This document shows positions 36,363-50,463 of a DNA stretch of 64,000 nucleotides, piece by piece. Numbering within the stretch: position 1 is the stretch's first letter; every line of letters starts with the position of its first letter. Source of the DNA: Gammaproteobacteria bacterium (GTDB lineage: Bacteria; Pseudomonadota; Gammaproteobacteria; Pseudomonadales; Pseudohongiellaceae); contig JAPPOG010000008.1 in the NCBI GenBank assembly GCA_028818225.1, forward strand, positions 1-64,000, in the 5' to 3' direction. The notes beneath the pieces were generated by a model. That model ran no database searches. It was not told where the DNA came from and saw only the letters and a program-made list of their open reading frames with translations. Both the position numbers and the translations under genes were made by a program.

Positions 36363-36373
36363 GGCAAATAACG

Positions 36374-37048
36374 TCAGTGCTGTAACTGTCCTTTAAGTAA
36401 AGGTACGAAGCGCACCGCATCGAGAATAGACTCCGAAAACTCAGCACCTTCGCGGCGAATTAGTTTTAATTCCTGGCGGTCATCACCGCCCACGGGAATA
36501 ACCAGGCGACCGCCTTCCGGATTGAGTTGCTGCAATAATTCACTGGGTATTTGCTGTGGAGCCGCTGTGGTAAGAATGGCGTCGAATGGTGCTTTTTGTT
36601 CCCAGCCAAGACTGCCGTCATCATGCTTGAAATCGACGTTGCGTAACCTGAGGGTTTTCAGGTTTTTCTTGGCGCGATCCAACAGCGGTTTGATGCGTTC
36701 CACGCTGTAAACCTTTTTTGCAAGCTGCGCGATAATTGCAGTCTGGTAACCACAACCGGTGCCAATTTCCAGTAGCGAGTCCATTGGCCCTGAGGTCACA
36801 ATTGCTTCGGTCATACGGGCGACTATGTAGGGCTGGGAAATTGTTTGATTGTGGCCAATTGGCAGCGCTACATCTTCATAGGCTCGATGGGCCAGCGCCT
36901 CATCGAGAAAAATATGCCGGGGAGTAGAGCGGATCACATCCAGCACCTCCATACTGCTAATCCCCTGATCCATAAGTCGTCCCAGTAATCGTTCACGGGT
37001 TCTTTGGGAGGTCATCCCGATGCCGTTTAAATTATGTTTACTACTCAA
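36374..37048 (-). CDS. pcm: protein-L-isoaspartate O-methyltransferase
   Basis: Pcm methylates isoaspartyl residues in aged proteins, the first step of their repair, using SAM. The 224-residue protein has the SAM-binding motif [18 protein letters not shown] (about residues 90-107), [14 protein letters not shown] and the post-I motif [13 protein letters not shown]. Its N-terminal [18 protein letters not shown] is typical. The usual upstream partner surE is missing; truD comes 28 bp before it instead. Confidence 0.95.
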   Translation of the reverse strand: MSSKHNLNGIGMTSQRTRERLLGRLMDQGISSMEVLDVIRSTPRHIFLDEALAHRAYEDVALPIGHNQTISQPYIVARMTEAIVTSGPMDSLLEIGTGCGYQTAIIAQLAKKVYSVERIKPLLDRAKKNLKTLRLRNVDFKHDDGSLGWEQKAPFDAILTTAAPQQIPSELLQQLNPEGGRLVIPVGGDDRQELKLIRREGAEFSESILDAVRFVPLLKGQLQH

Positions 37049-37075
37049 CCCTATCCTCTCAATTTAATTCTTTAA

Positions 37076-38170
37076 TTAATTTTCTGCAGAGCACACTTCT
37101 CTTAACAGGCTTGTCGCATAGGCCCCCGGTTGCAGCGCGAAGTCCAGCTTTAAGGTATGTTCATCTAACCATGCCCAATTCAAGTTTTCCGGCATAAACC
37201 TCAACGATCTTCTGGAGGCGGTCGCCCCTAATACTTTAAGCGCTTCATAAACACTGGTGTATTCTGCAAAGACCGCATTCTCAATATCGGCAGCTTCGCC
37301 ACTGCTTGTATATTTATCTTTGGAATCGATTACTCCCGCCAGCGGGCCGGTTATGTGGATATCAAATTCTCCCAGGCGTTGCTCCAGTTCTTCGGTCCAT
37401 TCATCCATATCCAGCTTAAAGCTGCGCGCAGTACCATTTAAATTAAGAACATCACCAGCCAGGTATTTATCCCAGCTACCATTCGCTACCCGTATTGATA
37501 AAAGCTGGTTAAACAGGTAGGCACGAGCCGCTGAAATTACCATGCCACGTTTGAATCTTTTTGGTTTTTGCGGCTCTGGATTCTGATAATCCAGTAACAA
37601 GTCATTAAGTTGCTGTAGATTGCTTAGTTCCTTACCAAACCGCTGGGAACCAAAGTAATTTGGTATGCCTCCGGTTTCAATCTGGTTTAGTCGAGATTCA
37701 AATTCAACCTGACCACCCCGACATTCTCTTAAAGTAATTTCGAATCTATTTAGTTTATGGCTACCGATTTTTAACTTTCTAGCATTGCGCTGTGTGTTGA
37801 GGATCTGCAAGTTTTCCTTTTCTATTCTGGAAAGATCAGAAATCTTTTCACTGTTTGCCGGCACACTAAACCATTGAGTGCATTCGCCACGCCTGTCTTT
37901 CATCCCGGCATAGCCAATAGCAGATACCCTTTCCTGTAAGGTGGAAGCCAGCTTCTTGGCCACATCAGTGGTCGACAAATCTATCTTTTTTAGCTGCAAG
38001 TACAAATGTTCGCCAGAGCCAGTGAGCTTGAATCCCAAATCTTCAGAAACTTTAAAATCAGAAAATTCCTGCTTTAGCCGCGCTTTGGCAACTGGTGCTG
38101 CATAGGCGAAAGCCAGTTCGTCTAATGCGCGCCAAGTTGAGCCTGAATCAGTAGCTGTAGTACTAGCCAT
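37076..38170 (-). CDS. truD: tRNA pseudouridine(13) synthase TruD
   Basis: TruD makes pseudouridine 13 in tRNA-Glu. The 364-residue protein has the family catalytic motif GYAGMKDRRGECTQWFSV with the catalytic Asp near residue 88, KNLQIL-like strand segments and the NYFGSQRFGKELSNL segment specific to TruD. It overlaps the end of ispF by 8 bp, the same coupling seen in many gammaproteobacteria. Confidence 0.96.
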   Translation of the reverse strand: MASTTATDSGSTWRALDELAFAYAAPVAKARLKQEFSDFKVSEDLGFKLTGSGEHLYLQLKKIDLSTTDVAKKLASTLQERVSAIGYAGMKDRRGECTQWFSVPANSEKISDLSRIEKENLQILNTQRNARKLKIGSHKLNRFEITLRECRGGQVEFESRLNQIETGGIPNYFGSQRFGKELSNLQQLNDLLLDYQNPEPQKPKRFKRGMVISAARAYLFNQLLSIRVANGSWDKYLAGDVLNLNGTARSFKLDMDEWTEELEQRLGEFDIHITGPLAGVIDSKDKYTSSGEAADIENAVFAEYTSVYEALKVLGATASRRSLRFMPENLNWAWLDEHTLKLDFALQPGAYATSLLREVCSAEN

Positions 38171-38663
38171 GGGATTCCATTAGAACAACCACATGGCAGG
38201 CAATACCTTCTTCTCTCCCGATATAGCCAAGTCGCTCGGTAGTTGTTGCTTTTAAATTGACTCGATCTGAATCCAGACTTAGCAAGGCACATAAATTTGC
38301 CCTCATTTGCTGACGATAAGGCGCTAGTTTTGGAACCTGCGCCAAAACAGTAACATCGAGATTAATCATGCGGATCTGCTGTTTATCCGCAATCTGCAGA
38401 ACTTGCTCCAGTAATTGCGAACTATCAGCATTGGCATAACTTTCATTGTCGTCTGGAAAATGCTGGCCAATATCGCCAGCCGCGCAAGCGCCAAGAATTG
38501 CATCACAAATTGCATGGAGAATTACATCTCCATCAGAGTGAGCAAGGAGACTATATTCCTCTGGAAGGCACACACCCGCCAACTTCAGCGGTTTCTCTTC
38601 CTGATATTTGTCTGCAAAGCGGTGGACATCGATACCGTGACCGATGCGTAGACTGTCATTCAT
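38163..38663 (-). CDS. ispF: 2-C-methyl-D-erythritol 2,4-cyclodiphosphate synthase
   Basis: IspF cyclises CDP-methylerythritol 2-phosphate in the MEP isoprenoid pathway. The 166-residue protein has the zinc ligands in GHGIDVHRFAD (Asp and His) and the later His in HSDGDVILHAICDAILG; the C-terminal AT-rich-coded TTERLGYIGREEGIACHVVV is intact. Overlaps both ispD (8 bp upstream) and truD (8 bp downstream), implying translational coupling. Confidence 0.97.
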   Translation of the reverse strand: MNDSLRIGHGIDVHRFADKYQEEKPLKLAGVCLPEEYSLLAHSDGDVILHAICDAILGACAAGDIGQHFPDDNESYANADSSQLLEQVLQIADKQQIRMINLDVTVLAQVPKLAPYRQQMRANLCALLSLDSDRVNLKATTTERLGYIGREEGIACHVVVLMESHG

Positions 38664-39354
38664 CAGCGAAATCTCCAGTCGTAAGAATAAACTCAGCCAG
38701 TTTTAAATCTTCTTCCCGGGTAATCTTGATATTGGAACTACTGCCAGTAACTAATTCAGGCGCTAACCCCAATGCTTCAATTGCACTGGCTTCATCAGTG
38801 ACCTCCAGACCTGCTTCGACAGCCCTGGCAAGCGCGTCCCGCAACAGTTGGTAACGAAACATCTGTGGTGTCAGTGCAGCCCATAAATCACTGCGATCAA
38901 GGGTTCGGATAACTTGTCTGTCAGCGCCTGCCTGCTTCACCGTATTATTGACAGGCGTAGCTAACAAACCCCCTACTTCACCATGGCCTAACTGGTCAAT
39001 GAGATTGCGTATATCGGCTTTCGAAACGCATGGTCTGACCGCATCGTGTACCAGTACCCAATCATCCGCCTGCGCTTTGCCATCGAGGGCATTGAGCGCA
39101 TTCAGAACGGAATTAAATCTTTCTTCACCGCCAGTTATACTCGATACACGTTCGCTGTAGAAACCAAGATTTTCCCAATACTCATCCTCCGGGTGCAGCG
39201 CGACAACCAGATGTTCGATCTCTGGAATTTCTAACAGTCGATTTATGGAATGCAAGAGTACAGGCGTACCGCAAACTGTGAGGTACTGTTTGGGTGTACT
39301 CGATCCCATGCGGCGACCGATGCCAGCGGCTGGCAAAATAGCCCAAATTTTCAT
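38656..39354 (-). CDS. ispD: 2-C-methyl-D-erythritol 4-phosphate cytidylyltransferase
   Basis: IspD attaches CMP to methylerythritol 4-phosphate in the MEP pathway. The 232-residue protein opens with the nucleotide-binding loop PAAGIGRRMGSSTPKQYL and has the family motifs VLVHDAVRPCV and ATPVNNTVKQA plus TPQMFRYQLL. Directly upstream of ispF with an 8-bp overlap and 61 bp downstream of ftsB, the conserved ftsB-ispD-ispF order. Confidence 0.97.
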   Translation of the reverse strand: MKIWAILPAAGIGRRMGSSTPKQYLTVCGTPVLLHSINRLLEIPEIEHLVVALHPEDEYWENLGFYSERVSSITGGEERFNSVLNALNALDGKAQADDWVLVHDAVRPCVSKADIRNLIDQLGHGEVGGLLATPVNNTVKQAGADRQVIRTLDRSDLWAALTPQMFRYQLLRDALARAVEAGLEVTDEASAIEALGLAPELVTGSSSNIKITREEDLKLAEFILTTGDFADE

Positions 39355-39415
39355 ATTGATATCTTTTCGATCTACATTTCTATTTGTAGATCTGTTGTAA
39401 GAATTGTTCGGCTAA

Positions 39416-39685
39416 TTATTCGACAATCAAATAAAAGGTCTCGCCTTCTTCAATCATGCCAAGTTCAGACCTGGCCCTTTCTTCGACTGCTTCCAAACCT
39501 GTTTTCAGATCTACGACTTCAATTTCCAGCAAGCGATTGCGTTCTTCAAGATCCGAGTTAACCTGGCGCTGCGCATCCAATTCTGATTGCAACATGTTAA
39601 GTTCACGCACGCTGTCATCGCCCAACCATAATTGAAACTGGAAGACTAGGAATACGACGATTAAAACTCCGTTGATAATTTTCAT
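39416..39685 (-). CDS. ftsB: cell-division protein FtsB
   Basis: An 89-residue bitopic protein: a short cytoplasmic start, one transmembrane helix (about residues 5-21, INGVLIVVFLVFQFQLWL) and a periplasmic coiled coil (about 25-70, LNMLQSELDAQRQVNSDLEE). FtsB forms the FtsQBL subcomplex that regulates septal peptidoglycan synthesis. The GMIEEGETFYLIVE tail matches the family. Sits 10 bp after eno as in E. coli and Pseudomonas. Confidence 0.94.
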   Translation of the reverse strand: MKIINGVLIVVFLVFQFQLWLGDDSVRELNMLQSELDAQRQVNSDLEERNRLLEIEVVDLKTGLEAVEERARSELGMIEEGETFYLIVE

Positions 39686-39695
39686 GATCGGATGC

Positions 39696-41000
<1,305 letters not shown>

Positions 41001-41039
41001 TTAAGAAAAACCAAGAGTTTTAAAGTGAGTTGAAGAGAA

Positions 41040-41900
<861 letters not shown>

Positions 41901-41912
41901 TTAAAAAAGATC

Positions 41913-43622
<1,710 letters not shown>

Positions 43623-43775
43623 TTAACCCGAGTCAGTAGGGAACTAACTCTCACAGATGGAACTACAGCTTACCAGAAGCACCTCTTAAGCTCAATGCGG
43701 AAGCTCAATGTGATCCTGAGATTGATCGGTACAAGTGAAGGAATTTGCTATAAAAATGCTCTCTAACCCTGATCC

Positions 43776-45104
43776 TCAGCCCACCGCGGGTTCCCATTCC
43801 AACTCAATACCCGCTTCTCCAGGTTTTGCAGCCGCTGTCGCACAGACGCCAATACCCGGAATGCAGAGCAATTCATTGTCCCGATAAATCAGGGGCAAGC
43901 GATCTCGCCACCAGGGTTCGATCTGGGCTTCCTGCATTAATTTTTTCAGGCTTTTGCTGGGCCGTCCTTTTAAACGGCAGGATTCTCCGCCCTGCCGGAA
44001 ACGCACTTCAAGGGAATCTGCCAAGCGTTTAGACATTCCCCGTCCCGGAACTTCCCGGGCCTTCAAGACACCACTGCCCTCAACCACAAATTTTGCATTC
44101 TCCAGCGGTGACCAGTTTTTGGATTCCTGCGGGGTCGGCATGGGTTTTACCAGGTAGAGCAGATTGTTAAATTTGCCAATTTCATACCCATCCACGGCTA
44201 ACAGCCCCTCACTGCCGGCTTGCGGTATAAATTCTTCAACCAGGTGATGCAATTGATTCCAGCCAAGATCAGCCAGCCCCGCCTGCTCGATCCAGCGGCA
44301 GAGCAGGTTCCTCTGCCGTGCTTTGCTGAGACTGCACAGACCAGTTACAGATATCGCCGAGGGGTTGTTGTCTCGCAAAGATTCAAGATCCGACTCTGCA
44401 AGCTCATCCAGCAAGGCATCAGCTTCTGTAATTAGCTGCAGGGATTTTTGCCAGCTGGAACGGTAATTAGGCCAGCGCGATTCGATAGCCGGTAAAATCT
44501 CCCGGCGCAGGAAGTTACGATCGAATTCAATGTCTTTGTTGGAGTCATCTTCCACCCATTCGAGTTTTTGTTGTTGGGCATACTGCAATAACTCTGCTCG
44601 AGAAAAATTCAAAAGCGGGCGGAAAATCTCACCGCTGGCAAAATGTCGATGCTGCGGAATTGCCGCCAATCCTTTCAGACTTGAACCCCGATTCAACCTG
44701 AATAACAAAGTTTCCAACTGGTCATCTAAATGATGAGCGAGCAATAATACTTCGCCCGGTTTCATGGTTGCTTCGAATACGCGATATCTCTCAGTCCGTG
44801 CTTTACTCTCAATCCCTGCTAATTCCCCAGCTGATTTCAGGTTCACACGCGCACAATGAAATTCAATCTGTCTATCCAGACAAAGTTGCTGGCAAAAGTT
44901 TTGCCAGCGATCTGCCTCAGAGTGCAAACCATGATTAATATGGATAACCCTTAAATCCCCAACAAGGCCACCACTATCCTTCAACTCAGCCACTGCGCTG
45001 AGCAACACCACAGAATCCATACCACCGCTCAAGCCAAGGAGGAAAGATTCTCTGAGTTGCAAGGGTTGTAATGCTTGCTGCAGCTTGTCGATGTCAAATT
45101 TCAT
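43776..45104 (-). CDS. tilS: tRNA(Ile)-lysidine synthase
   Basis: TilS modifies the wobble C34 of tRNA-Ile to lysidine, so it reads AUA codons. The 442-residue protein has the N-type ATP pyrophosphatase P-loop LSGGMDS (residues 25-31), VIHINHGLHSEADRWQNFC, LLAHHLDDQLETLLFRL and the TilS substrate-binding and C-terminal domains (RLKGRPSKSLKKLMQEA near residue 380). Follows accA by 83 bp. Confidence 0.95.
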   Translation of the reverse strand: MKFDIDKLQQALQPLQLRESFLLGLSGGMDSVVLLSAVAELKDSGGLVGDLRVIHINHGLHSEADRWQNFCQQLCLDRQIEFHCARVNLKSAGELAGIESKARTERYRVFEATMKPGEVLLLAHHLDDQLETLLFRLNRGSSLKGLAAIPQHRHFASGEIFRPLLNFSRAELLQYAQQQKLEWVEDDSNKDIEFDRNFLRREILPAIESRWPNYRSSWQKSLQLITEADALLDELAESDLESLRDNNPSAISVTGLCSLSKARQRNLLCRWIEQAGLADLGWNQLHHLVEEFIPQAGSEGLLAVDGYEIGKFNNLLYLVKPMPTPQESKNWSPLENAKFVVEGSGVLKAREVPGRGMSKRLADSLEVRFRQGGESCRLKGRPSKSLKKLMQEAQIEPWWRDRLPLIYRDNELLCIPGIGVCATAAAKPGEAGIELEWEPAVG

Positions 45105-45187
45105 AGGTATGGGGGCATAGCAGCTTGTGCTTCGATTTCGAGTCTAACGGAATCGATAGGCAAAAGGCAGGTCAGAAATGTATCGGA

Positions 45188-46141
45188 TTAGCTGCTTATT
45201 CCGTAACTCATCAAGCGCTGATAACGACGATCTACCAGTACGCTGATGTCCATGGCGGCGAGACGGTCGACTTGTTCTACCAATGCGCGCTTAATGTTTT
45301 CTGAAGTCGCAGCAACATCGCGGTGCGCCCCTCCCAGCGGCTCAGCTATGGTTTGATCAACGATGCCTAATTCTTCCAATCTTTCCGAAGTTACTCCCAT
45401 CACATCGGCAGCGGCAGAAGCATACTCGGATGACTTCCAGAGTATGGTCGCGCAGCCTTCCGGGGTAATTACTGTATAGGTCGAGTACTGCAACATATTC
45501 AACTGATCGGCTACTCCGATAGCAATGGCTCCGCCAGAATTTGCTTCACCAGTTACCGTAGCTATCAGGGGAGTTTGGACACGAGACATCATTGCCATGT
45601 TTTCTGCAATAGCCTCATTAATACCTCGTTCTTCTGAATCCATACCTGGGTAGGCGCCAGGTGTATCTATAAAGCTAAGTACCGGCAATTTATATTGCTC
45701 AGCCAAGTTTATAAGCCGTCTCGCTTTCCGATAACCCTCTGGTCTTGGCATGCCAAAATTATGACGCACTTTTTCTTTCGTGCCACGACCCTTTTGGTGA
45801 CCTATTACCATAACAGGCCTCCCATCAAGGCGCGCAAGCCCGCCTATGATTGCCTGATCATCAGCAAACAATCGATCGCCGTGCAACTCATCGAATTCAG
45901 TAAAAATATGTTCGATATAGTCCATGGTATATGGACGCAGGGGATGCCGCGCAACCTGGGAAATTTGCCAGGGAGTCAGATTCGCATAAATTTTCTCAGT
46001 AAGACTCGTGCTCTTATCTTTGAGATTTTGAATTTCTTCGGAAATGTTTATTTCATTGTCTGAGCCAACCAGACGCAATTCGCTTATTTTGGCTTCCAAT
46101 TCAGCAATTGGTTGTTCAAATTCGAGATAATTCGGATCCAT
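45188..46141 (-). CDS. accA: acetyl-CoA carboxylase carboxyltransferase subunit alpha
   Basis: AccA with AccD transfers CO2 from biotin to acetyl-CoA, making malonyl-CoA for fatty-acid synthesis. The 317-residue protein has the N-terminal helical segment ([19 protein letters not shown]) and crotonase-fold motifs [34 protein letters not shown] and [17 protein letters not shown]. Normal length. Just downstream of dnaE, as in Pseudomonas and E. coli. Confidence 0.97.
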   Translation of the reverse strand: MDPNYLEFEQPIAELEAKISELRLVGSDNEINISEEIQNLKDKSTSLTEKIYANLTPWQISQVARHPLRPYTMDYIEHIFTEFDELHGDRLFADDQAIIGGLARLDGRPVMVIGHQKGRGTKEKVRHNFGMPRPEGYRKARRLINLAEQYKLPVLSFIDTPGAYPGMDSEERGINEAIAENMAMMSRVQTPLIATVTGEANSGGAIAIGVADQLNMLQYSTYTVITPEGCATILWKSSEYASAAADVMGVTSERLEELGIVDQTIAEPLGGAHRDVAATSENIKRALVEQVDRLAAMDISVLVDRRYQRLMSYGISS

Positions 46142-46177
46142 TATTACAACGAGAACCGCGTGGTTCTTTGTTTCTCC

Positions 46178-49100
46178 CTAATTAAGTGATGATGTCTGCT
46201 TGTAATCCAATTCAACCTGATCCTTGCCATACTCCATCCTCAGGCGTTGCAGCAGATCGTCTGTCGGGGACACCAGCCAGTCGTTGGGAAATATTATATC
46301 GCCTTTGGCTCCCGGGCGCTGATAATTGACAACGACCTGGCAACCATCCGGAGCAGGGCCGGGTTGGGCTTTGCCATTTCCATTCTGTGTGTCAGGCTTC
46401 GCCCCTTGGACTGTTGCTGATGCAAATGCTGCCGGATCTTTCCGGTAAGGAGCCAATATGCTCTCAAGATGCTGGCAGAATCCTGATTGCAATCCACTGG
46501 CATTGAGATTTAGCGCCAGACGCCTGGCAAACTTCTCGCGGGCCTGGTCCAGCGTCATTAGCTGTTTGGCTCGCCCGCGCATGCCACCCGTATAATCGTC
46601 AACACTGACGGTGCACTCCACTATCAAGATCAAATCCTTTTGCATGAGCTCCCGGTATTTTTCGTATTCCTTGGCGAACAGGGAGACTTCAAAACGACCG
46701 CTGCGATCATCCAGGGTAAGAAAGGCAATAGTATCCCCGGCCTTGCTCTTCATGGTGCGAAATCCATGCAGCAATCCTGCCACCAGTTGCGTTCCCCGTT
46801 CCGGGCGCAGGTGAGCGAGGCGGTCTCTGGTAACGTGAGCCAGCTCAGGCAAATATTCATCAATAGGATGGCCGGACAGGTACAGACCCAATGTTTCTTT
46901 TTCCGCTGACAAGCGATCCTGCTCTAACCAGGACTTAAAACGATGGCGGCTGTCAATGTCTGCTTCAATATCTGGTTCAGCTGGCGCGATATCACCAAAT
47001 AAGTCTGCAACACCACTCGCCTGATTATGGCTACTCTGTTCAGCTGCCTTCATTGCTTCCGGTAGCGCCACACTCAGATGCGCCCGGGAATAATCAACAT
47101 CACCTTCTATAAAATTATCCAATGCCCCGGAGCGAATTAATGCTTCCATGGTGCGCTTGTTCACCGTTTGCGAATCAACCCGCTGACACATATCCAGCAA
47201 GCTACCGAACGGCTTCTCTGTCCTGGCCTTCAATAAATTTTCAACGGGACCTTCTCCCAAGCCCTTAATCGCGCCAAGACCATAAACAATCTCCCCTTTG
47301 GCATTAACCGTGAAATTGAACTGCCCGACATTGACATCCGGCGGCACGATAATTAAGTCCATGGAGCGACATTCATCTATCAGGGTCACGATCTTGTCGG
47401 TGTTTTGCATATCCGCAGATAATACTGCCGCCATAAAATAAGCTGGGTAGTGGGCCTTTAGCCAAGCGGTTTGGTAAGACACCAGGGCGTAAGCTGCTGA
47501 GTGGGACTTGTTAAACCCATATCCTGCAAACTTTTCCATCAAGTCAAAAATGGATGCAGCCAAATCTTCATCAATGTTCTTGCCAACCGCCCCTTCCATG
47601 AAGGTCGCCCGTTCTTTCGCCATCACGGCCGGATCCTTCTTGCCCATGGCTTTACGCAGGATATCCGCACCACCAAGGGTATAGCCGGCTAACACCTGGG
47701 CAATTTGCATGACCTGCTCTTGATAGAGAATCACGCCGTAAGTATTCGACAGTACTGGCTCAAGATCATGATGGGGGTAAACCACTTTGGTGCGGCCATG
47801 CTTACGATCGATGAAGTCATCCACCATGCCAGACTGCAATGGTCCGGGACGAAACAGGGCTACCAGCGCGATAATGTCTTCGAAACAATTGGGTACCAGG
47901 CGCTTGATCAGTTCTTTCATCCCCCTCGATTCCAGCTGGAAAACTGCTGTAGTCTCCCCACGCTGCAATAATCGATAGACGAACTCATCATCGAGTGGCA
48001 GGGAATTAATATCGACTGGCTTATCTGCCGCTGCCTTCTGCTCATTAATCATCTTTACTGCCCAATCGATGATAGTGAGCGTACGTAAGCCAAGGAAATC
48101 AAACTTCACCAGTCCGGCGGTCTCTACATCATTCTTATCGAATTGCGTAACGAGACCGCCACCGCTTTCATCGCAATATAAAGGGGTAAAGTCGGTCAAT
48201 TTGGTGGGCGCAATTACCACCCCGCCGGCGTGTTTACCTACATTCCTGGTAATACCTTCCAGCTTGTAAGCCATCTCCATGATTTCCTGGGCATCATCAT
48301 CATTGTCGACAAATTCACCTAACAATGGTTCTACGTCAAAGGCTTTTTGCAGCGTCATTCCAGGCTCAAATGGGATGAGTTTGGATAATTTGTCCGCCAG
48401 CGAATATGGCTTGCCCTGCACTCGCGCAACGTCTCTTACCACGGCCTTGGCAGCCATGGTGCCGAAAGTGATAATTTGGGAAACTGCTTCCTTGCCGTAC
48501 AACTCGGCAACATGTTGTATGACTCGATCCCTGCCTTCCATACAGAAGTCCACATCGAAATCCGGCATAGATACCCGCTCGGGATTCAGAAATCGCTCAA
48601 ACAGAAGGTCGTATTTCAACGGATCCAGGTCTGTTATCCCCAGCGCATAGGCCACTATCGAACCTGCCCCTGAGCCCCGTCCCGGACCTACCGGAATATC
48701 AGCGTCTTTCGCCCATTGAATAAATTCCATCACAATCAGGAAGTAACCGGCGAAACCCATCTGATTAATAATGTTTAATTCAAGTTGCAAACGCTCTCGG
48801 TACGGCGCCACAATGTCGGTATTCGTGGCTTCGTCACCGAATAAATGCTGTAAACGCTCTGCCAGGCCTTCCTCGCTTAATTGGCACAGGTAGTCTTCCA
48901 GGCCAACATTTTTCGGCACTGGATAATTGGGAAGATGGTGCACCCCCAAATCTAACCCCAGGTTACAGCGTTTAACGATCTGATGAATATTTTCGATAGC
49001 CTCTGGAATATCTTCGAATAGCGCTATCATTTCATCAGTACTTTTCAGGTATTGCTGGTCGGTATAGTTATGAGGGCGACGCGGATCGTCCAGGGTCCTT

Positions 49101-49771
49101 CTTTCGTTAATGCAGACCCTGACCTCATGCGCATCGAAGTCTTCCTGCTCGATAAAGCGGACATCATTGGTGGCGACTACCGGGCACTGCATTTCAATTG
49201 CCAGGTTAACGACAGATTCTATGTAACTCTCTTCATCTGCTTTACCGACTCGCTGCAATTCCAGGTAAAAAGAATCAGGAAATAATTCTCGCCAGTGTGC
49301 CAGCTGGTTTCTGGCAAGCTCTGGCTCATCGCTAAGCAGCGCGGCGCCGATATCGCTATTCTGGGCGCCCGATAAGGCAATCAAACCCTCGCTGCTGCCA
49401 CGAAGCTTGTTAATGGGAAGAACAGGGTCACCGTGGCTTACGGACTCTGTATAAAGCACAGAAATAATATTGGTCAGGTTCAGGTAGCCTGTACGATTCT
49501 TAACCAGTAATGCCAGTCTCGTGCGCACACCATGTTCGTTTTCTACCAGCACATCGCAACCGCAAATAGGTTTAATACCACTTTTTGCTGCACCACTATA
49601 AAACTTGATCAGGCCAAAAAGATTAGAAAGATCCGTGATGGCAACAGCCGGCATTTCCAGTTGTTGCAGTCGTTCTATTAAGGGGGGGATGGTTACGAGC
49701 CCATCACTGATGGAAAATTCTGTATGTAAGCGAAGATGGGTGAAGGGTTGCTTGGATAAATTGTCAGACAT
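46178..49771 (-). CDS. dnaE: DNA polymerase III alpha subunit
   Basis: The replicative polymerase, 1197 residues against 1160 in E. coli. In order: PHP domain at the N-terminus (LRLHTEFSISDG), polymerase palm with GPGRGSGAGSIVAYALGITD and the catalytic aspartates in PDFDVDFCMEGRDRV (near residues 402-404), finger region with MRKAMGKKDP-like LRKAMGKKDPAVMAKE, helix-hairpin-helix, an OB-fold (FLTLDDRSGRFEVSLF) and a C-terminal tau-binding part. Within the last 90 residues a Gly/Pro/Asn-rich linker (TQNGNGKAQPGPAPDG) probably accounts for part of the extra length. Confidence 0.97.
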   Translation of the reverse strand: MSDNLSKQPFTHLRLHTEFSISDGLVTIPPLIERLQQLEMPAVAITDLSNLFGLIKFYSGAAKSGIKPICGCDVLVENEHGVRTRLALLVKNRTGYLNLTNIISVLYTESVSHGDPVLPINKLRGSSEGLIALSGAQNSDIGAALLSDEPELARNQLAHWRELFPDSFYLELQRVGKADEESYIESVVNLAIEMQCPVVATNDVRFIEQEDFDAHEVRVCINERRTLDDPRRPHNYTDQQYLKSTDEMIALFEDIPEAIENIHQIVKRCNLGLDLGVHHLPNYPVPKNVGLEDYLCQLSEEGLAERLQHLFGDEATNTDIVAPYRERLQLELNIINQMGFAGYFLIVMEFIQWAKDADIPVGPGRGSGAGSIVAYALGITDLDPLKYDLLFERFLNPERVSMPDFDVDFCMEGRDRVIQHVAELYGKEAVSQIITFGTMAAKAVVRDVARVQGKPYSLADKLSKLIPFEPGMTLQKAFDVEPLLGEFVDNDDDAQEIMEMAYKLEGITRNVGKHAGGVVIAPTKLTDFTPLYCDESGGGLVTQFDKNDVETAGLVKFDFLGLRTLTIIDWAVKMINEQKAAADKPVDINSLPLDDEFVYRLLQRGETTAVFQLESRGMKELIKRLVPNCFEDIIALVALFRPGPLQSGMVDDFIDRKHGRTKVVYPHHDLEPVLSNTYGVILYQEQVMQIAQVLAGYTLGGADILRKAMGKKDPAVMAKERATFMEGAVGKNIDEDLAASIFDLMEKFAGYGFNKSHSAAYALVSYQTAWLKAHYPAYFMAAVLSADMQNTDKIVTLIDECRSMDLIIVPPDVNVGQFNFTVNAKGEIVYGLGAIKGLGEGPVENLLKARTEKPFGSLLDMCQRVDSQTVNKRTMEALIRSGALDNFIEGDVDYSRAHLSVALPEAMKAAEQSSHNQASGVADLFGDIAPAEPDIEADIDSRHRFKSWLEQDRLSAEKETLGLYLSGHPIDEYLPELAHVTRDRLAHLRPERGTQLVAGLLHGFRTMKSKAGDTIAFLTLDDRSGRFEVSLFAKEYEKYRELMQKDLILIVECTVSVDDYTGGMRGRAKQLMTLDQAREKFARRLALNLNASGLQSGFCQHLESILAPYRKDPAAFASATVQGAKPDTQNGNGKAQPGPAPDGCQVVVNYQRPGAKGDIIFPNDWLVSPTDDLLQRLRMEYGKDQVELDYKQTSSLN

Positions 49772-49861
49772 TCGTCATTTTCTACTACTTAATAACTGTT
49801 GATGCCCCACCGAGATGACCAGGCACAATATACGCGTTTTTCAACAATATTTCCCCAGGAA

Positions 49862-50458
49862 CTATTTAAAAAATTCCGCTACCGGCGCAAAAGAACGCCG
49901 ATGCAAGACACAGGGTCCTAACTCTTTCAAGGCTGCCAAATGTGCGGTGGTCGGATAGCCTTTATGTTGGGCAAATCCATATCCTGGATAAGATTTTTCC
50001 AACGCAATCATCTCTGTATCGCGAGTTACCTTGGCCACTATTGAAGCCGCAGCAATTTCCGCCAACCTCGAGTCACCTTTCACCACAGCCTGAGCAGAAT
50101 ATCGCCACTTGGGTAGCTGATTACCATCGACATAAACAAATTCTGGCTGAATCTCGAGCCCCTGCACCGCTCTTTCCATAGCAATTAAACTGGCTTGCAA
50201 AATATTGACCCGGTCGATTTCTTCAACACTGGCGCGGGCGACACAAAGACAGCGCGCCTGCCTTGCAATTTGTTCGAAACAAGCCAGTCGCTGCCTCTCT
50301 GACAGCTTTTTGGAATCATTCAGGCCAGCTATGGGTTTGGCTGGATCCAGAATTACCGCAGCCGCAACTACATCGCCTGCCAGCGGGCCGCGACCGACCT
50401 CATCCACTCCCGCTATCACACGCTGGTCTTCAAGCTTGAATTCGAACTCAGATTGCAT
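49862..50458 (-). CDS. rnhB: ribonuclease HII
   Basis: RNase HII removes ribonucleotides embedded in DNA. The 198-residue protein has the active-site sequence [21 protein letters not shown] with Asp/Glu, the second Asp in [12 protein letters not shown] and the [19 protein letters not shown] segment. Five bp after lpxB and before dnaE, the conserved macromolecular synthesis order. Confidence 0.96.
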   Translation of the reverse strand: MQSEFEFKLEDQRVIAGVDEVGRGPLAGDVVAAAVILDPAKPIAGLNDSKKLSERQRLACFEQIARQARCLCVARASVEEIDRVNILQASLIAMERAVQGLEIQPEFVYVDGNQLPKWRYSAQAVVKGDSRLAEIAAASIVAKVTRDTEMIALEKSYPGYGFAQHKGYPTTAHLAALKELGPCVLHRRSFAPVAEFFK

Positions 50459-50463
50459 ACTTG

